From assembly GCA_029891385.1 (NCBI GenBank), contig CM057225.1, positions 14,387,498 through 14,451,497 on the forward strand: a stretch of 64,000 nucleotides of DNA, given 5' to 3'. Under the pieces are notes generated by a model. That model had not been told where the DNA came from. It did not search any database and was given only the letters and a program-made list of their open reading frames with translations. This stretch comes from Erythroxylum novogranatense (Eukaryota > Streptophyta > Magnoliopsida > Malpighiales > Erythroxylaceae). Below are positions 13,041-25,178 of the stretch, piece after piece. The position numbers and the translations under genes are program-made. Numbering within the stretch: position 1 is the first letter of the stretch; each line of letters starts with the position of its first letter.

Positions 13041-16000
13041 AGCCTCGGGTTCACTTATGAAAATCGTATTTTTAACCAGTTTTGAGGCCGAATCTCGTTT
13101 TGAGGCCTCTAATACGAGTTGTAGATCTTGATGTTATCTTTCAAATGGAACTAGAACGAAGGAATTTGGATATTTGTAGAGAAAGTTATGGCATTTTCTC
13201 CAAAAGAGTTTCAAATCGATTTAGGGTTTGAACATGTTGTATTGTTTTGATCATAACTCACTCATCCGACCTCGGATTGAGGCGATTCTTGAAGCATTGA
13301 ATTCCTAAGACATGTAGGTACCTCTCCATGAAAAATTGTATCATTTAGAGTTTATTTTAGAAATTTTGAATAAAAGCTACTGAGAGGTCGGATAGGAGGG
13401 CTTGTTTCGAATATGAACACATTATGATAATTTGTTGATATCTTGAGTTGTATAACTCCGTTTGAGGTGATTCTTGCTTCGACTTAAACAAGAGATTTAG
13501 AGCTATGATTTATATGAAGAAGTAAAATTGAAATCCCGATTTGAAGGTTTTCAAATTCTGTACGCAAATAGGCTAATTGAGTATAAGCTTAATGATCGAT
13601 TTATACGAACATCCTTGAGCAAATTGTGAGCAATTTTTGGGGATGTTATGAAGAAAAAAAAAGTAATGAGTTTAAATTGATAATGTCCTTTAAGGGTTCA
13701 ATGAAAGAACCTTTTCGAGGTCATATCCACGCTCAAGGTTTCATGTTTTCGCAAGAGGGTTGGGTTTCGAAAACGAGGCCCAACACAGTAATCCCCGTAG
13801 GGCAGTCAAGTCACAGTAAACACATAGATTGAGATAACCACCTAGGTTACTCACCTATTACTTATGAGCTATTATCGGGAAGTCTCTGCCACGTCGGTTG
13901 AACGACGCTCCAATTGAGCCTCTAAAAGAATCAGAGAGTAAAACGATCACTAAAATTTCAATCCGAATTCATTAATGATACACATGTAGGTGTAGAATGC
14001 ATGTTCATGAATTCCCGGCCCTAATCCCTTTTTTTCCATTAAAAAAATCCGTTTAAAAATTAGAAAACCAATGACGCTAACGACGCTCAATTTGGACCTT
14101 AATAGGTCCCCAATTAAATAATCACTCCAATTAAATAAAACAGTGATTAGCGGTCCATAACCCGGACCCACATCAATTTTCCGTCCAAAATCCCCAATCT
14201 CTCAGAAAATGAAATTAAATATTCACTGAATCCGATGCCTCAAGAATCAGGTCAATCGGACGTCGGACGGAAAAGTTATTCACGAAAGAAACCAAAATTC
14301 ATATTAATATATAACCCTTATTTCCTTTCATTTTTTCCTGATTTCCAACCAAACTTCCAACACCCATAACTCTTTGCACACAATTCAGAAAACTATAAAC
14401 CACATCTCATTGGAAAGATCATGACAAGCTCTACAAGTTTCATTTAGACCATTCAAAGTAATTCCACCCCTAAGGGTGTCAAAGACCCCATGAAAGCTAC
14501 TGCTCACTCAAAGTCACTCAACACAGTACAGTATCTTGTAAATTCAGTAACTTTCATTCTCTTCAGTCAAAAATTACACAATAAATATGCTCATCAAGAT
14601 CACAATGTTATCTAAAACTTTCATGAATAACCAAAATCCCAATTCATTTACTAACTAGGTCAAATAATTCATCGAAGCATCTGTCTACTAAACTGTCCCA
14701 ATATGAGCAGTAAATTTCCAACCAGTATATCTCCTAGCACAAATGTCAAACAAATCACTACTTTATATCCCTGAAAAGATAAGATCTCAAATTTCAATTT
14801 TCATGAGAACCCAAATTCCAATTCAACCTATAACAATTTCAAATCTGCCAAACAATGTACTGATCAGGGCAGCAGTGAGAAACCTAATGTAGGTTCAGTT
14901 TTTGCAAATTCATTACTCCCAAATCTGACATCCAAAAATTACATGCAATATATCATTTTCAAGATAATTTCTTCCTCTACAACTTTTCAGAAGATCACCA
15001 AAGCCAATTCTAGTCACAAAAATTGCTAAAATTATTTCCAATCAGAAAGCTCACAAAATCGACAATTAGGCTAGGTTTCCACAAATGACAGAAAATCAGT
15101 CAACATTCCACAATGTATAACTCCCAATATACAGATCGAAAAATTACAATATTAGTGGAAATGGAAAACTAACAATGTAGGCTTCAACTCTCATGAAGAC
15201 CATTTTCCCTAATTCCATATCAATTAATTTTGAAAAATCAGCAAAACACTTTGGTCATAGTTTCGGTTACTGTTCACAGACACTAAAACAGAAACTTTCC
15301 ATGCAAAAATTCGCCCTTCTAGAATTACAATTTAACAACACCTATTTCATACAAAATTGTAGCCAACAGCCCAAAGTTTAATTGGGCACAAACCCTGCCT
15401 CATTTTCATATCTACACAATGAGTTATGATCAAAATAGTACAGTAGGTTAAAAACTAATTTTCAGCTTTACTTCACAATCACAACTCCTATCATGCCAAT
15501 TGAACTTCTACTACCATAAGCATCCCAATTGGACACAAAATCAGTCCCTATATCATTCCTACATTCACTAGGCATACCAACCACAATTTGGCAGCACTAA
15601 CCCCTTACTTTCCATGCAAAGTGAGTCATCAAAATTCAATCAAAATCAAGCTAAAAACCAATTTCAACCTTAATCATTCATTATCCTAACACACCATACA
15701 TTTATACCCATCAATTTACACTATAATTCTCATCAAATTAATGCATCAATAAGCTTAATAATAACACCAAAATTCCCATTAAATGCTTCTAACTACCATG
15801 GCATTTAACTAAAGCATCATTAACACTTCATTTAAAGCTTAACTAAAACACTTACCTTTTAAGCTTCCAACCTTCAATTCTTTCTTTATGCTCGCAACAC
15901 TTTCACTACTCACTTCTACCACCATACATGCTTCTCATGGATAGAAGATTTAAGTTGGAAGGCAAGGAAAATCTCAAAGTTGGAGGAAGGTAACACTTTG

Positions 16001-16879
16001 ATGAGAAGAAGGAAGCGATGGAGGTGGAAACATGGAAGGTAAGTTTCGGTTTACAATAAAGTTTTAGCAATCCAATGATCTTTTCCTTCTTTCCTTCTTT
16101 ACTAAAGGCAACAACCGAGAGAGAGCACTTAGCAAACCAAGAAAAACACTTAATTAGGCTTAAATGAGGTGAAATGGTGGCAAAAGGGGATTGGTCTAGC
16201 AATGAGAAGAAAAGTCAACTTTAATCAATTTAATCCAAAAACAATACAACTTCACCCAATTTCGTTCCATTAAACAATAAGAGATAGAATTCCTTCCTTT
16301 CAACTAGAAGCCACCGTAATCTAAGGGTATGAATGCATTAAATGGAGGCAAAGGTGGCATTAGAAGATTTGTCCAAAGGAAAATGAAAAGTCAAAGAAAA
16401 CAACTATTATACTTTAATCAATATCCAACTTATCAACCCAAATTTTCGGTTCCTACACATATTAAGGGTCCACTTATGGGTCCCACCAAAATAAGTAATA
16501 GGTAAGTGCCAAATAACAGTAGAAAATCAACCGGTTCACCAATTTGTGATTTTATTTTATTTATTATTATTTTTTTCCGATCCGGGAATTTTCTCCGAAA
16601 AATTCCAGAAAAATTTCTAAAAATCTCTTAAAATATAAAACAGTCAATGGTTCACTCAGAATAATTTTTCAAACCCAATAACTACGTTAATCACAATAAA
16701 ATTACCTTAGGCACACAAATCGAGAATGTCATGTATGCATGTACAGTAATTTCATGTGCACAATTGATACTGTGTATCAATCCTATTATGCATGAGCAGT
16801 CCTATGAAATCCCAATCTAGCACATCCTATGCCAATTTACTATTCTACCCTTCCAATTGAGGGTGGGATGTTACATTCA

Positions 16880-17050
16880 GAGCTTTTTAGCTCAACGATT
16901 AATGCGCCCCAAAAGGGGACAGTTTCAAAGCTTTTTAGCTCAATGATTAATGAGCCCTAAAAGGGGACAATTTCAGAGCTTTTTAGCTCAATGATTAATG
17001 AGCCCCAAAAGGGGACAGTTTCAGAGCCTATAGCTCAACGATAAATGTGC
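16880..17050 (+). repeat. 48-bp tandem array, right half (three units plus partial)
   Basis: The array of LTR C continues in phase after the D insertion, with units at 16880, 16928 and 16976 and a degenerate partial unit from 17024. Together with 9065-9206 it gave about seven units before D inserted. Confidence 0.85.
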
Positions 17051-17358
17051 CCTTACGAGGGAAGACTGCGCCTCAGTCCAACACCTTGTTATAAATTGGA
17101 AAAGGGTTACATACTGCTTTTGTTTGATATAGTTGATAGTTGATTGAATGCACTGCAAATTGCCATCTGCTGATGTGATAACAATCATGGGGTATTTTTA
17201 TAACTGTGAGACTATGAGAATAGTGATATGCCTTGTGTTGTATAAATTATAATGGCTGTTGACCAGAGTTGCCACCGATCAGAGCTTCTAGCTCAGCGTG
17301 TGAAGATGAGCTTGGAGCTCATGAGTGATTTAGAGCCTCAGGCTCAATGTATTAATGA
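16881..17358 (+). mobile_element. Solo LTR C, piece 3
   Basis: This stretch of LTR C lies between the insertions of D and A. It holds the right half of the 48-bp array and then AT-rich non-coding sequence with GAGCTC-type motifs. It ends in AATGA (17354-17358), the left target-site copy of element A. C resumes at 38701. Confidence 0.75.
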
Positions 17359-17858
17359 TGTAACATCCCGTTACTGTTAGCAAGTGCATTATGGTAATAT
17401 TGGGTTAGAGTGATAGGTTTCATTGCATTCACTGATTGAGCATGTTGCTGGCCTCTAATTATAGAGGAACAGGTTTATTGCATATGCATTTATTCATGGT
17501 ACATGCATTCATGAGTTTCCGGCGTTTTAATTGTAAGTATGAACTGATTGGATTGTAAACTGACTGGACTGATTGGATTATGACTAATTGAGAAATTAGG
17601 AGTAAATGAACTCGAATGACTGATTTAGAATAGCCTAAGAACGATTGGTAATTGATAGTAACTTATAGGAAATTTTTGGGAAATTCGGGAGAAAATGCTC
17701 GGACCGGAAATTTTGGAGTGACAGACCGATTGACTGTATGGTACTGAAAGAATTGTCCAATGGCAAAGGAAAAATTAGAGTTATACTGATAGGAAATTAA
17801 AGTGTTGAGCCATTGAAATTTGGAGACTAAAATTTGGACTGATTCGGAGACTTAAGTC

Positions 17859-17866
17859 TATAAATA
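17859..17866 (+). promoter_or_regulatory. TATA box, 5' LTR of A
   Basis: TATAAATA lies about 500 bp into the LTR, and the same site is at 36376-36383 in the 3' LTR. A pyrimidine-rich leader and a TAG/GTAAGG donor follow within 100 bp, so transcription probably starts near 17890. Confidence 0.7.
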
Positions 17867-18235
17867 GCCTAGGTTTTGAGAATTGAGGATTTACCCTAAG
17901 GCAAAACTCATTTCTTCTTCTCCCTTCTCTACGGTGATTTCGATTTCCTCCATAGGTAAGGATTCTTCGATCTTTCATGTGGTTTCCCTCTTATTGTGCT
18001 AGGCTAAGTGATTTATTGTGATTGTTGAAGGTTGAGAAGGATTTGGAGTGGATTAATCGTTGATTTTGAAGGATTTAGGGTTTATGGTGATTTGAGGGAT
18101 TTGTGGTTTGAGGCTGTGATTGGTAAGTATTTATGACTTTAATGTTGTTATTAATGGTTGTTCCATGCATTTATGGCATTTATCATGGTTGATTGTGTAG
18201 TTAGGGTTTTAAATGTTGAGCTTAAAGAGCATTAA

Positions 18236-18460
18236 TGACGGAAATCGATCGGAGAAGACGATCGGCCTTCGTGACGTCGCGACGAAAGCTTGTGAGGCGT
18301 GAGGGCTTCGTCGTGACGAATAATGATTTATTAAATCATAGCGAGCTCGGTTGGACGTCGCGACGAGCGTGGATTTATTCGTCGCAACGAGCGGTCTCCA
18401 CGTTGCGACGAACGAGCTTCCCACGTTGCGGCGAAGGGGCGTAGGTCGCGACGAGGGATA
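18236..18460. repeat. CG-rich inverted-repeat cassette in 5' LTR of A
   Basis: A CpG-dense island built on variants of GTCGCGACGA. It includes a perfect 12-bp inverted repeat, TTCGTCGCAACG (18378-18389) and CGTTGCGACGAA (18401-18412). It precedes the conserved GACCTCCGATTGAGGTGATT block. The 3' LTR copy is at about 36752-36972. Confidence 0.75.
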
Positions 18461-18951
18461 GAAATTTTGAATGGATGAGTGTTAGTTTATTGGGTATAAT
18501 TTATACTATAGACCTCCGATTGAGGTGATTCTCGATTCATTGTGAACTAGGGATAGAGGCCTACTATTGAGGATAATTTTAAGGATTGGAATTTAATTTA
18601 AATGGTATTGATTCATCGAGAATAAGATCAATTATGGTTCATAGTATGACTTAAGTTTTAAATTGAGACAATTGGAGTTTTAATTGAGATTTTCAATGGA
18701 GGTTTTGACCCAATGAATAGGGAATTGTTATAGGGACTTTGAATTGAGGAAATTGAACTGAATTTCAGGATTGGATCAATTATTGTCGATCAATTGAGCA
18801 AAGTGTTAGAGTTGGACCTAAGAGTTCAAAATTGGGTTTCAGCGCCGGAAAAATCGTGAACATGCATTGTACATCATCTCACTGAGACATATGCATTACC
18901 GAATGGTTTAATTGAGCATCTAGTAATGGGACTGTATTTTTTCTGTTATAG

Positions 18952-19017
18952 AGGCGCCGTTGGATCGTCGTTCCACGGACATTGCTGGAACTTCGAGCGC
19001 AGCTTTCGGAGTTACTG
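18952..19017 (+). other. Predicted 66-nt middle leader exon, 5' LTR of A
   Basis: It follows TTCTGTTATAG and is followed by GTGAGTAACCTAG, as in LTRs B, D, G and H. Its core around TCGTCGTTCCACGGAC matches the corresponding exon of the other families. No coding content is apparent. The 3' LTR copy lacks about 23-26 bases here, including the acceptor AG. Confidence 0.55.
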
Positions 19018-20197
19018 GTGAGTAACCTAGTTGGTTTCTCAAATTCTGATCGCTTTAAATGCTCAACGTGAATTACTTGCCAAATGTGAAACTGTATGAT
19101 TTCTGAAATATACATGATCGGATGGTATGCCTTTACTGTATTAGACTGTGAAATTGCATGATCACTTTCTCTTGTCTTTGGATTGGATTCTTGTCTTTGG
19201 TGAATTCTTGTATGACACCGAGAAATGCAATCTTGGGCTTTATAGTCATATCATTTGGATTATTGAGTCTTTATAATCTTTGGGCTTTTATAGCAGTATC
19301 TTGCAAATCATTAAACACGTGCATTGCATGCATGATCGGATAATGGAATGTGACCCAGTTGCTATTATCACTGAAAAGAGCCTCGAGCTCGAATCTTTAT
19401 CTTGACCGGCCTAGCTCGAGGGGAGAAATCACAGCGCGTCCCCACTAAACACCGATGAGCACTTGGGCACAATCTTGAATAAGCGAAAAGAGTCTCATAT
19501 GCATTATATACATGATGATTGAATTGCCACATTGTGTGATGATTAATGAACCGTGTGATGCCACGATTCTTGTAAATTGTGATGTGATACTATAAAGCAT
19601 TCTATGCTCTTTGTAATATTGTCACCGATCTCGTACCTTTGTTGTAAAATACATAAACTGTTATAAACTCATAAATTGTTATATAATCATTAGCTGAATA
19701 CTATTGCGCGGTCTTTGTCTGCAATTTGTGTAATGCATGATTTGAGTGAACCATCGATGATGGTTTCTCACTGAGTTCGCAAACTCACCCAAAATTGCAA
19801 CCTATTTTTCAGGACTGATAGAATAGACCCCTAGCTCCGGAGATAGCCTTTTCCTACCGTGCGAGCGTGCTGGCAGGAGAAGCGATGGCACACAGGTCGG
19901 TCAGCTGGGTTGGATTTTGAGGATGACTTAGGATAGATGTTTGTATCAGTTTCCTTTTTGGTTTTGTTTAGGGGACTGATAGACTTGTCTATTCTGTTGC
20001 TGGATGACTGTATCAGATTGATATTATGATTTTAAAATTTAGCGGTTTCTGATATTGTGTTATGTTATGGTTTTAAATTATTGCGATGCCATGTGGATAT
20101 TATGGGAAATGTTACGGTGGTGCACCTTCATCGTGGGATTTGTATCGAGCGACCTTGGGTTTCTCGATGTATCCTACGATGAGGGCGCTTCGATAAA

Positions 20198-20211
20198 GTG
20201 GTATCGAGCAT
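20198..20211 (+). other. Primer-binding site of A
   Basis: GTGGTATCGAGCA matches TGGTATCAGAGC, the complement of the plant initiator-Met tRNA 3' end, except for a missing A in CAGA. Intact TGGTATCAGAGCA is present at the same place in G (51208). Confidence 0.65.
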
Positions 20212-20366
20212 AGTTTGGCATCTTTGGGCATAGTGTAATTTAGGCTTGAATTCTTGTAAGAATAGCGAACTAATCGAATTTCTTATACATTTTAGGTCAT
20301 CCGTCTTGGGAGATCGAGTGGAACAACCAACACACGGAATCGGTAGGAGCTAGTAGGGAGTCTCAC

Positions 20367-21286
20367 ATGCCTCATTCGGAGGTTGCCTCCTCGAGTTCTG
20401 TGAGGCGGAACGAAGATATGATCAGCTGTGCTGGCGGGGCGGTTGACTTCTATGATAGCACCGACCCTGCGGAGGCTGAGGGATGGCTAGGGAGGACGAG
20501 AGAGTCCTCGATCGGATGGATTGTGAACCGGATGAGCGTTTACGACTCTGTGGTTTCTCTGCTCTGAGGTTACGCATTTGGTGGTGGAGGGCCGTCAGGG
20601 CAATACCACCAGGCCCTGCACACTGACATGGGATGATTTTTTGAGGGCATTCAAGGACAACTTCATGCCCAAGATTTATCTGGAAATGAAGTTACAGGAG
20701 TTCCTAGAGCTGAGACAAGGACAGTTGACCGTGGCCGACTATGAGGTGCGGTTCAACGAGTTAGTAGTATATGCTTCTTCATTGGTGGCTACTGAGGCTG
20801 ACAAGTGTCGGCGTTTTGAGGGTGGACTCAATCTGGAGATCTATACCCTATTGGCTAGATCTGATATGGGTAATTTTATTGGTGAGGCTGCAAAGCGGTG
20901 AGGATAGAGCATTCTTGAGACAACAGTGTGAGAGGCTAGTCGGGGACCAGATTAAGAGATCCATGGATAATAGGGCAAGATCTTTGGCGGAGAGGGTTCA
21001 GCAAGCGACAGAGTAGGCCCTTCAGATCTGCAGGAGGGGCTAGACAGACTGGTCATGGGCGAGAGGGCGATTTATGCAATTGTTAGTGGTGGCGGCGATG
21101 TCGATTTTCGAGGCGATCTGCTCCTTTTGTGAGCATTGTGGCAAGAGACACGATGGAGAGTGTCGATGGCTGTCTGGAGCCTGTTTGAGGTGTGATTCGA
21201 TGGACCACCTAGTGAGGAGCTGCCCAGAGACTTTGGGAGCCCAGTCTACTATGACTGGAAGATTAGGTAGCAATACCACGATCTAG
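20367..21286 (+). pseudogene. gag: gag of element A (capsid and zinc knuckle)
   Basis: Gag forms the particle and binds element RNA. The capsid-type region is seen at 20578-20900 (motif LTWDDFLRAFKDNF, then YEVRFNELV). A nucleocapsid zinc knuckle CX2CX4HX4C lies at 21182-21223 (CLRCDSMDHLVRSC), preceded by CEHCGKRHDGEC. The first ATG-led segment starts at 20367, with a stop at about 20565. The reading frame changes between 20567 and 20578 and again before 21074, so no continuous gag can be read. Given error-like patches nearby, some of these breaks may be sequencing errors. Confidence 0.8.
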
Positions 21287-21343
21287 CAGAGTCGTGGTGG
21301 TGGATCGGGATGGAGAGGCCGAGGCCGAGCAGAGGGGTCCACA

Positions 21344-21870
21344 GTGAGGTCAGAGGGACCGAGCAGACAGCAGTCGCAGGCTAAGGTCTATGCCATGACT
21401 CGGCAGGAGGCCCAAGATTCCCCGGATGTTGTTGCGGGTATGCTTCTTATTTCTGGTATTGAGGCATATGCATTGTTGGATCCTGGATCCACTCATTCCT
21501 TCATTGCACCGCATTTAGCATGTAGACTACATGGGGATAGGCAGAGGTTACAGTGTGGGTTAGAGGTGAGTACACCTCTAGGTAGTACGACTGTATTGGG
21601 AGAGGTTTGTATGGGATGTCAGGTTCAGATCGACCGAGCAGTTCTGAGTGCCGATTTGATTATTTTGCCTCTGAGGGAGATTGATGTGATATTGGGGATG
21701 GACTGGTTGACTGTACATAGGGTGGTCATGGACTGTTACACCAAGGAGGTTGTATTGGAATCTCCTGGTCAGCCCAGAATGGTGTTTCGAGGAGTTAGTC
21801 AGGCAGTGCCTGCGAGGATGATATCCTCTATGAGTGCCCTGAGATTGATGCAGGGAGGTTGTGAGGCCTA
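21344..21870 (+). CDS. pol: Aspartic protease region of A polyprotein
   Basis: The protease cleaves the Gag-Pol polyprotein. This is the N-terminal part of an open frame running from 21344 to 22147 (267 aa). The active-site loop is LLDPGSTHSFIAP (Asp near residue 46, about 21479), with DPG instead of the usual DSG/DTG; this variant is common in Tekay-type elements as I recall. The second conserved stretch DVILGMDWL is near 21690. The same frame continues into the start of RT. Confidence 0.8.
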
Positions 21871-21899
21871 TCTGGCTCACGTAGTGGATTCTAGAGTAG

Positions 21900-22755
21900 A
21901 GATGAGATTGCAGGATGTTCCCGTAGTCAGGGAATTTCTAAATGTGTTTTCCGAGGAGTTACCGGGATTGCCGCCAGAGCGGGAGACCGAGTTTGAGATT
22001 GATCTTGTTCGATGCCCCCTATATCGATTCCTCCGTATAGGATGGCACCGTGGGCCGAGAGAGCTTAAGGTTCAGTTGCAGGAGCTACTGGATAAGGGGT
22101 TTATTAGACCGAGTGTTTCGCCATGGGGAGCCCGTCTTCGTTTGTGAAGAAAAGGAAGGATCTTTGAGGCGTGCATTGACTATAGGCGGTTGAATCGGGT
22201 GACAGTGAAGAATAAGTATCCACTGCCTAGGATTGACGATTTATTTGATCAGTTGCAGGGAGCTCAGGTGTTCACTAAATTGGATATGAGATCGGGCTAT
22301 TACCAGTTAAGGATTGCAGAGGCCGATGTGCCTAAGAGTGCCTTGAGGCGTGTGCGGGCATTTGAGTTCTAGTGATGTCGTTTGGGTTGACTAATGCCCC
22401 GGTAGCCTTCATGGCTTTGATGAATAGAGTTTTTTAGCCCTACCTGGACCGATTCGTGATAGTATTTATTGATGATATACTGATTTATTCGAGGAGTAGG
22501 CAAGAGCACGCTGAGCATCTGAGGATTGTTCTACAGGTCATGAGGGAGAGACAGTTATTCGCCAAATTCACTAAGTGTGAATTCTGGCTTGATGAGATTG
22601 TATTTTTGGGGCACGTAGTGTCCGGTGAGGGTATCCAGGTGGATCCTCACAAGATAGAGGCAGTTATGAGTTGGGAGATTCCGAGGAGTGTGCCCGAGTT
22701 GCGGAGTTTCCTAGGGTGGCGGATATTACGGAGGTTCGCCGAGGGTTTTCGTTGA
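21900..22755 (+). pseudogene. pol: Reverse transcriptase of A (frameshifted)
   Basis: RT copies the RNA into cDNA. Visible in order: the entry motif EELPGLPPERETEFEID (about 21953-22003), LLDKGFIRPSVSPWGA, and after a frame change at about 22140 [15 protein letters not shown] and [22 protein letters not shown]. After further breaks at about 22370 and 22436 follow MPFGLTNAP and the catalytic [10 protein letters not shown] box (about 22462). At least three frame changes or stops interrupt it. It ends in [10 protein letters not shown] and joins RNase H. Confidence 0.82.
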
Positions 22756-23500
22756 TCTCTGCCCCTTTGACGAAGCTACTGAGGAAGAATGTGCCGTTTA
22801 GATGGTCTGAGGAGTGTCAGAAGTGCTTTGAGGAGCTGAAATATCGGTTGACTACTGCACCGGTGTTAAGCCTTCCTTCTGGTACTGGAGGCTTTGTGGT
22901 TTACAGTGATGCCTCGCATCAGGGAATGGGATGTGTATTGATGCAGCATGGTCGAGTGATAGCGTATGCCTCGAGACAATTAAGGTCTCACGAGGTGAAT
23001 TATCCAGTGCATGACTTAGAGTTGGCCGCAGTCGTATTTGCTCTGAAGATCTGGAGACATTATCTGTATGGGGAGACATTCCAGATCTTCACTGATCATA
23101 AGAGTCTCAGATATCTATTGAGTCAGAGAGAGCTCAATCTGAGACAGAGGAGATGGATAGAGTTACTGAAGGACTATGATTGCACGATTGAGTACCATCC
23201 AGGGAAGGCCAATGTGGTGGTCGATGCACTAAGTAGGAGATCGCATGGTAGTGCAACTCAGGTTCAGGTTTCGAGGTTACCTGATCTGATTCAGTTGAGA
23301 GCTCTTAATGTTCAGATGGATTTAGGTCAGGATGGAGCTCTGATTGCTACTCTGAGGCTGAGGCCGATGTTGCATGATAGGATTCGAAAAGTTCAGGACC
23401 AAGAACCAGTGTTAGTGAGATTGATTGAGAGAGTCGGGCCAAGATCTTGGTTGAGTTTGGTGAGAGATGGGACTTTATGGATGGGTCGAGGCGTGTGTGC
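22741..23500 (+). CDS. pol: RNase H domain and linker of A
   Basis: RNase H degrades the RNA of RNA-DNA hybrids. This open frame (22671-23510) carries the chain-entry motif [13 protein letters not shown] and then the catalytic acidic residues in [29 protein letters not shown] and [26 protein letters not shown] and DALSRR follow. The equivalent region of G (53846-54230) is nearly the same protein, which shows that A and G are close relatives although their LTRs differ. Confidence 0.88.
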
Positions 23501-24550
23501 ACGATATTGATGATTTGAGACGGAGATCCTTGAGGAGGCACGTGTAGCTGCCTATCGATGCATCTGATACGACCGGGATGTATCGTACTCTGAGACAACA
23601 TTTTTCGTGGCTGGTATGAAGAGGTAAGTGGCGAGTTTGTGTCCGGTGTCGGCGTGCCCGCGAGTTAAGGCTGAGCACCAGGCTCCAGTGGGTAAGTTGC
23701 ATTCGTTGCCCATTCCGGAGTGGAAATGGGAGCGAATTACTATGGACTTTGTGATGGGATTGCCTAGGACATCGAGGCAGCATGATGCTATCTGGGTCAT
23801 AGTGGACCGATTGAGTAAATCGGCTCACTTCTTACTAGTGAGGGAGAGCAATACTCTCGATCAGTTGGCCCAGAAGTATGTGGCAGAGATTGTACGGTTG
23901 CATGGGGTTCCGTTATCGATAGTCTCGACAGGGATCCCAGGTTCACCTCGAGGTTACGGAAGAGTCTGATGATCGCTATGGAGTACGAGTTGAACTTGAT
24001 TCGCATTTCATCCTCAGACGGATGGACAGAGTGAGAGGACGATTAAGACTGTTGAGGACATGCTTCGGGCATGTGTATTGGAGTTCAAAGGATCATGGGA
24101 TCAGTATTTAGCACTGATAGAGTTTGCATACAACAATCAGTATCAGAGTAGTATTGCGATGGCACCGTATGAGGCCTTGTATGGGAGGCCGTGTCGATCA
24201 CCACTGTATTGGGATAAAGAGGGTATGAGATCGATAGAGGGTCCCGAGCTGATTCAAGACACAGTGGATAAGGTACAGTTGATCCGGAGTCGCATCAAGG
24301 CGGCTCGGATGAACGAAAAAGCTATGTGGACCAGCATCGGCGAGAGATGGAGTACAGTGTAAGGGACAGAGTGTTTCTCCGAGTGTCTCATTGGAAAGGA
24401 GTACTGAGATTTGACCGTAAGGGCAAGTTGAGCCCTCGGTATATTGGTCTTTATGAGATCCTTAAGACGATAGGACCGTTGGCTTACAGATTGGCTTTAC
24501 CGAGTGAGATGTCCCAGATGCATGACGTATTTCATGTTAGTATGCTCTGA
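23501..24550 (+). pseudogene. pol: Integrase of A (frameshifted)
   Basis: Integrase inserts cDNA into the genome. The N-terminal zinc-binding part (about 23510-23660) is broken. The catalytic core is visible as WKWERITMDFVMGLP (about 23722), a second Asp in the LDRDPRFTSRLRKSL-type stretch (about 23923, frame changed), and HPQTDGQSERT with the Glu (about 24010). After another frame change near 24340 the C-terminal domain reads RVSHWKGVLRFDRKGKLSPRYIG and MHDVFHVSML. The frame then runs towards YRSDP, where B is inserted. Confidence 0.82.
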
Positions 24551-25154
24551 CGGTACCGTTCAGACCCGATGTGTAACATCCCACCCCTTACTGGAAGGGT
24601 AAAATAGGAAATTTGTCATAGAAAGGGATTGAGAGGGATTAATTAGTACTGTTCATGCATACTAGGGGCGATACACATCCACAATTGTGCATGAAATTCT
24701 TGTACATGCATACATGATATTCCCGGTTTGCGTGCCTAAGACAATTTTCTTGGGATTAACGTGGTTAATGGGTTCGAAAAATTATTTGGAGTGCGCCATT
24801 GAGTGTTTTACATTTTTAGGGACTGGACTGACAAAATCGCCGGTAAATGACCTAAATGTGTTTTTGTAGTGAAAAATGTGGTTTTCGTGTTTAAAAAATT
24901 ATTGGGAGTGGACTGTCATATGTGTTACAATTTTGGGCAATTTAGGTAATTTTCAAAAAAATGATTCGGGGAAATTTCCGGACCGGAAAAAATCGCCAAG
25001 TGACGAACCGGTCGATTTTTGGTAGCAAAAATTGCTACACAATGGCACTGGACTTTTAGATACATGATTTTATGATTTATTACTTTGAGTCATTAGAATT
25101 TGGAGGGAAATTGGACTAGAAATTATTGGAAAGACCCTTTATATTAAGACAAGT

Positions 25155-25178
25155 GGCAAGTGACACATGTCACTTGCC
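25155..25178. repeat. Perfect 11-bp inverted repeat in U3 of B
   Basis: Arms GGCAAGTGACA and TGTCACTTGCC are separated by CA. The copy in the 3' LTR is at 32236-32259. It lies just downstream of the TATA-like stretch, so it could be a dimeric factor site or an RNA hairpin near the 5' end. Confidence 0.8.

Larger units (their letters stand above)
10167..13785 (+). mobile_element. Solo LTR E, nested in D
   Basis: E has terminal TGTTGG and CCAACA inverted ends and the 5-bp target duplication CAGTA (10162-10166 and 13786-13790). The 3.6 kb have no pol motifs, PBS or PPT. Features: a purine-rich leader (about 10690-10920) ending in the strong donor AAG/GTAAGT at about 10926, a donor-like AAGGTGGGTAAAC near 11250, and a G-box block at about 11690-11855. 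A CCCCCTCAG acceptor follows at about 12124, then palindromes at 12937-13040 and the conserved CATCCGACCTCGGATTGAG block near 13264. Because D was already present, E is younger than D. Confidence 0.85.
9207..16875 (-). mobile_element. Solo LTR D (minus strand), split by E
   Basis: Read on the minus strand it starts TGTAACATCCCACCC (at 16875) and ends GTGTTACA (at 9207). Without E it is about 4.05 kb, the size of the B LTRs, and follows them from end to end, so it belongs to the B/H group. There is no interior, PBS or PPT. The target duplication is TTCAG on the right (16876-16880); the left copy reads TTTGA, apparently altered. Predicted on the minus strand: donor 1 at about 15856, middle exon 13921-13855, acceptor 2 at about 9586. 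Confidence 0.8.
17359..20192 (+). repeat. 5' LTR of element A
   Basis: The LTR starts TGTAACATCCCG and pairs with 35876-38700. The 3' end is blurred: the copy reads GGGCGCTTCGATAAAGTGG where the 3' LTR ends GGGCGCTACA. Layout: TATA box 17859, donor 1 TAG/GTAAGG at 17955, inverted-repeat cassette 18236-18460, middle exon 18952-19017, donor 2 GTGAGTAACC, and acceptor 2 at 19812. The region 19.1-20.2 kb differs from its partner mostly at CTG-containing words. Confidence 0.85.

Noticed and set aside
9207..16875. D and E read together as one LTR element
   Set aside because: Each has its own terminal bases and E has its own CAGTA duplication inside D; there is no PBS, PPT or pol in either.
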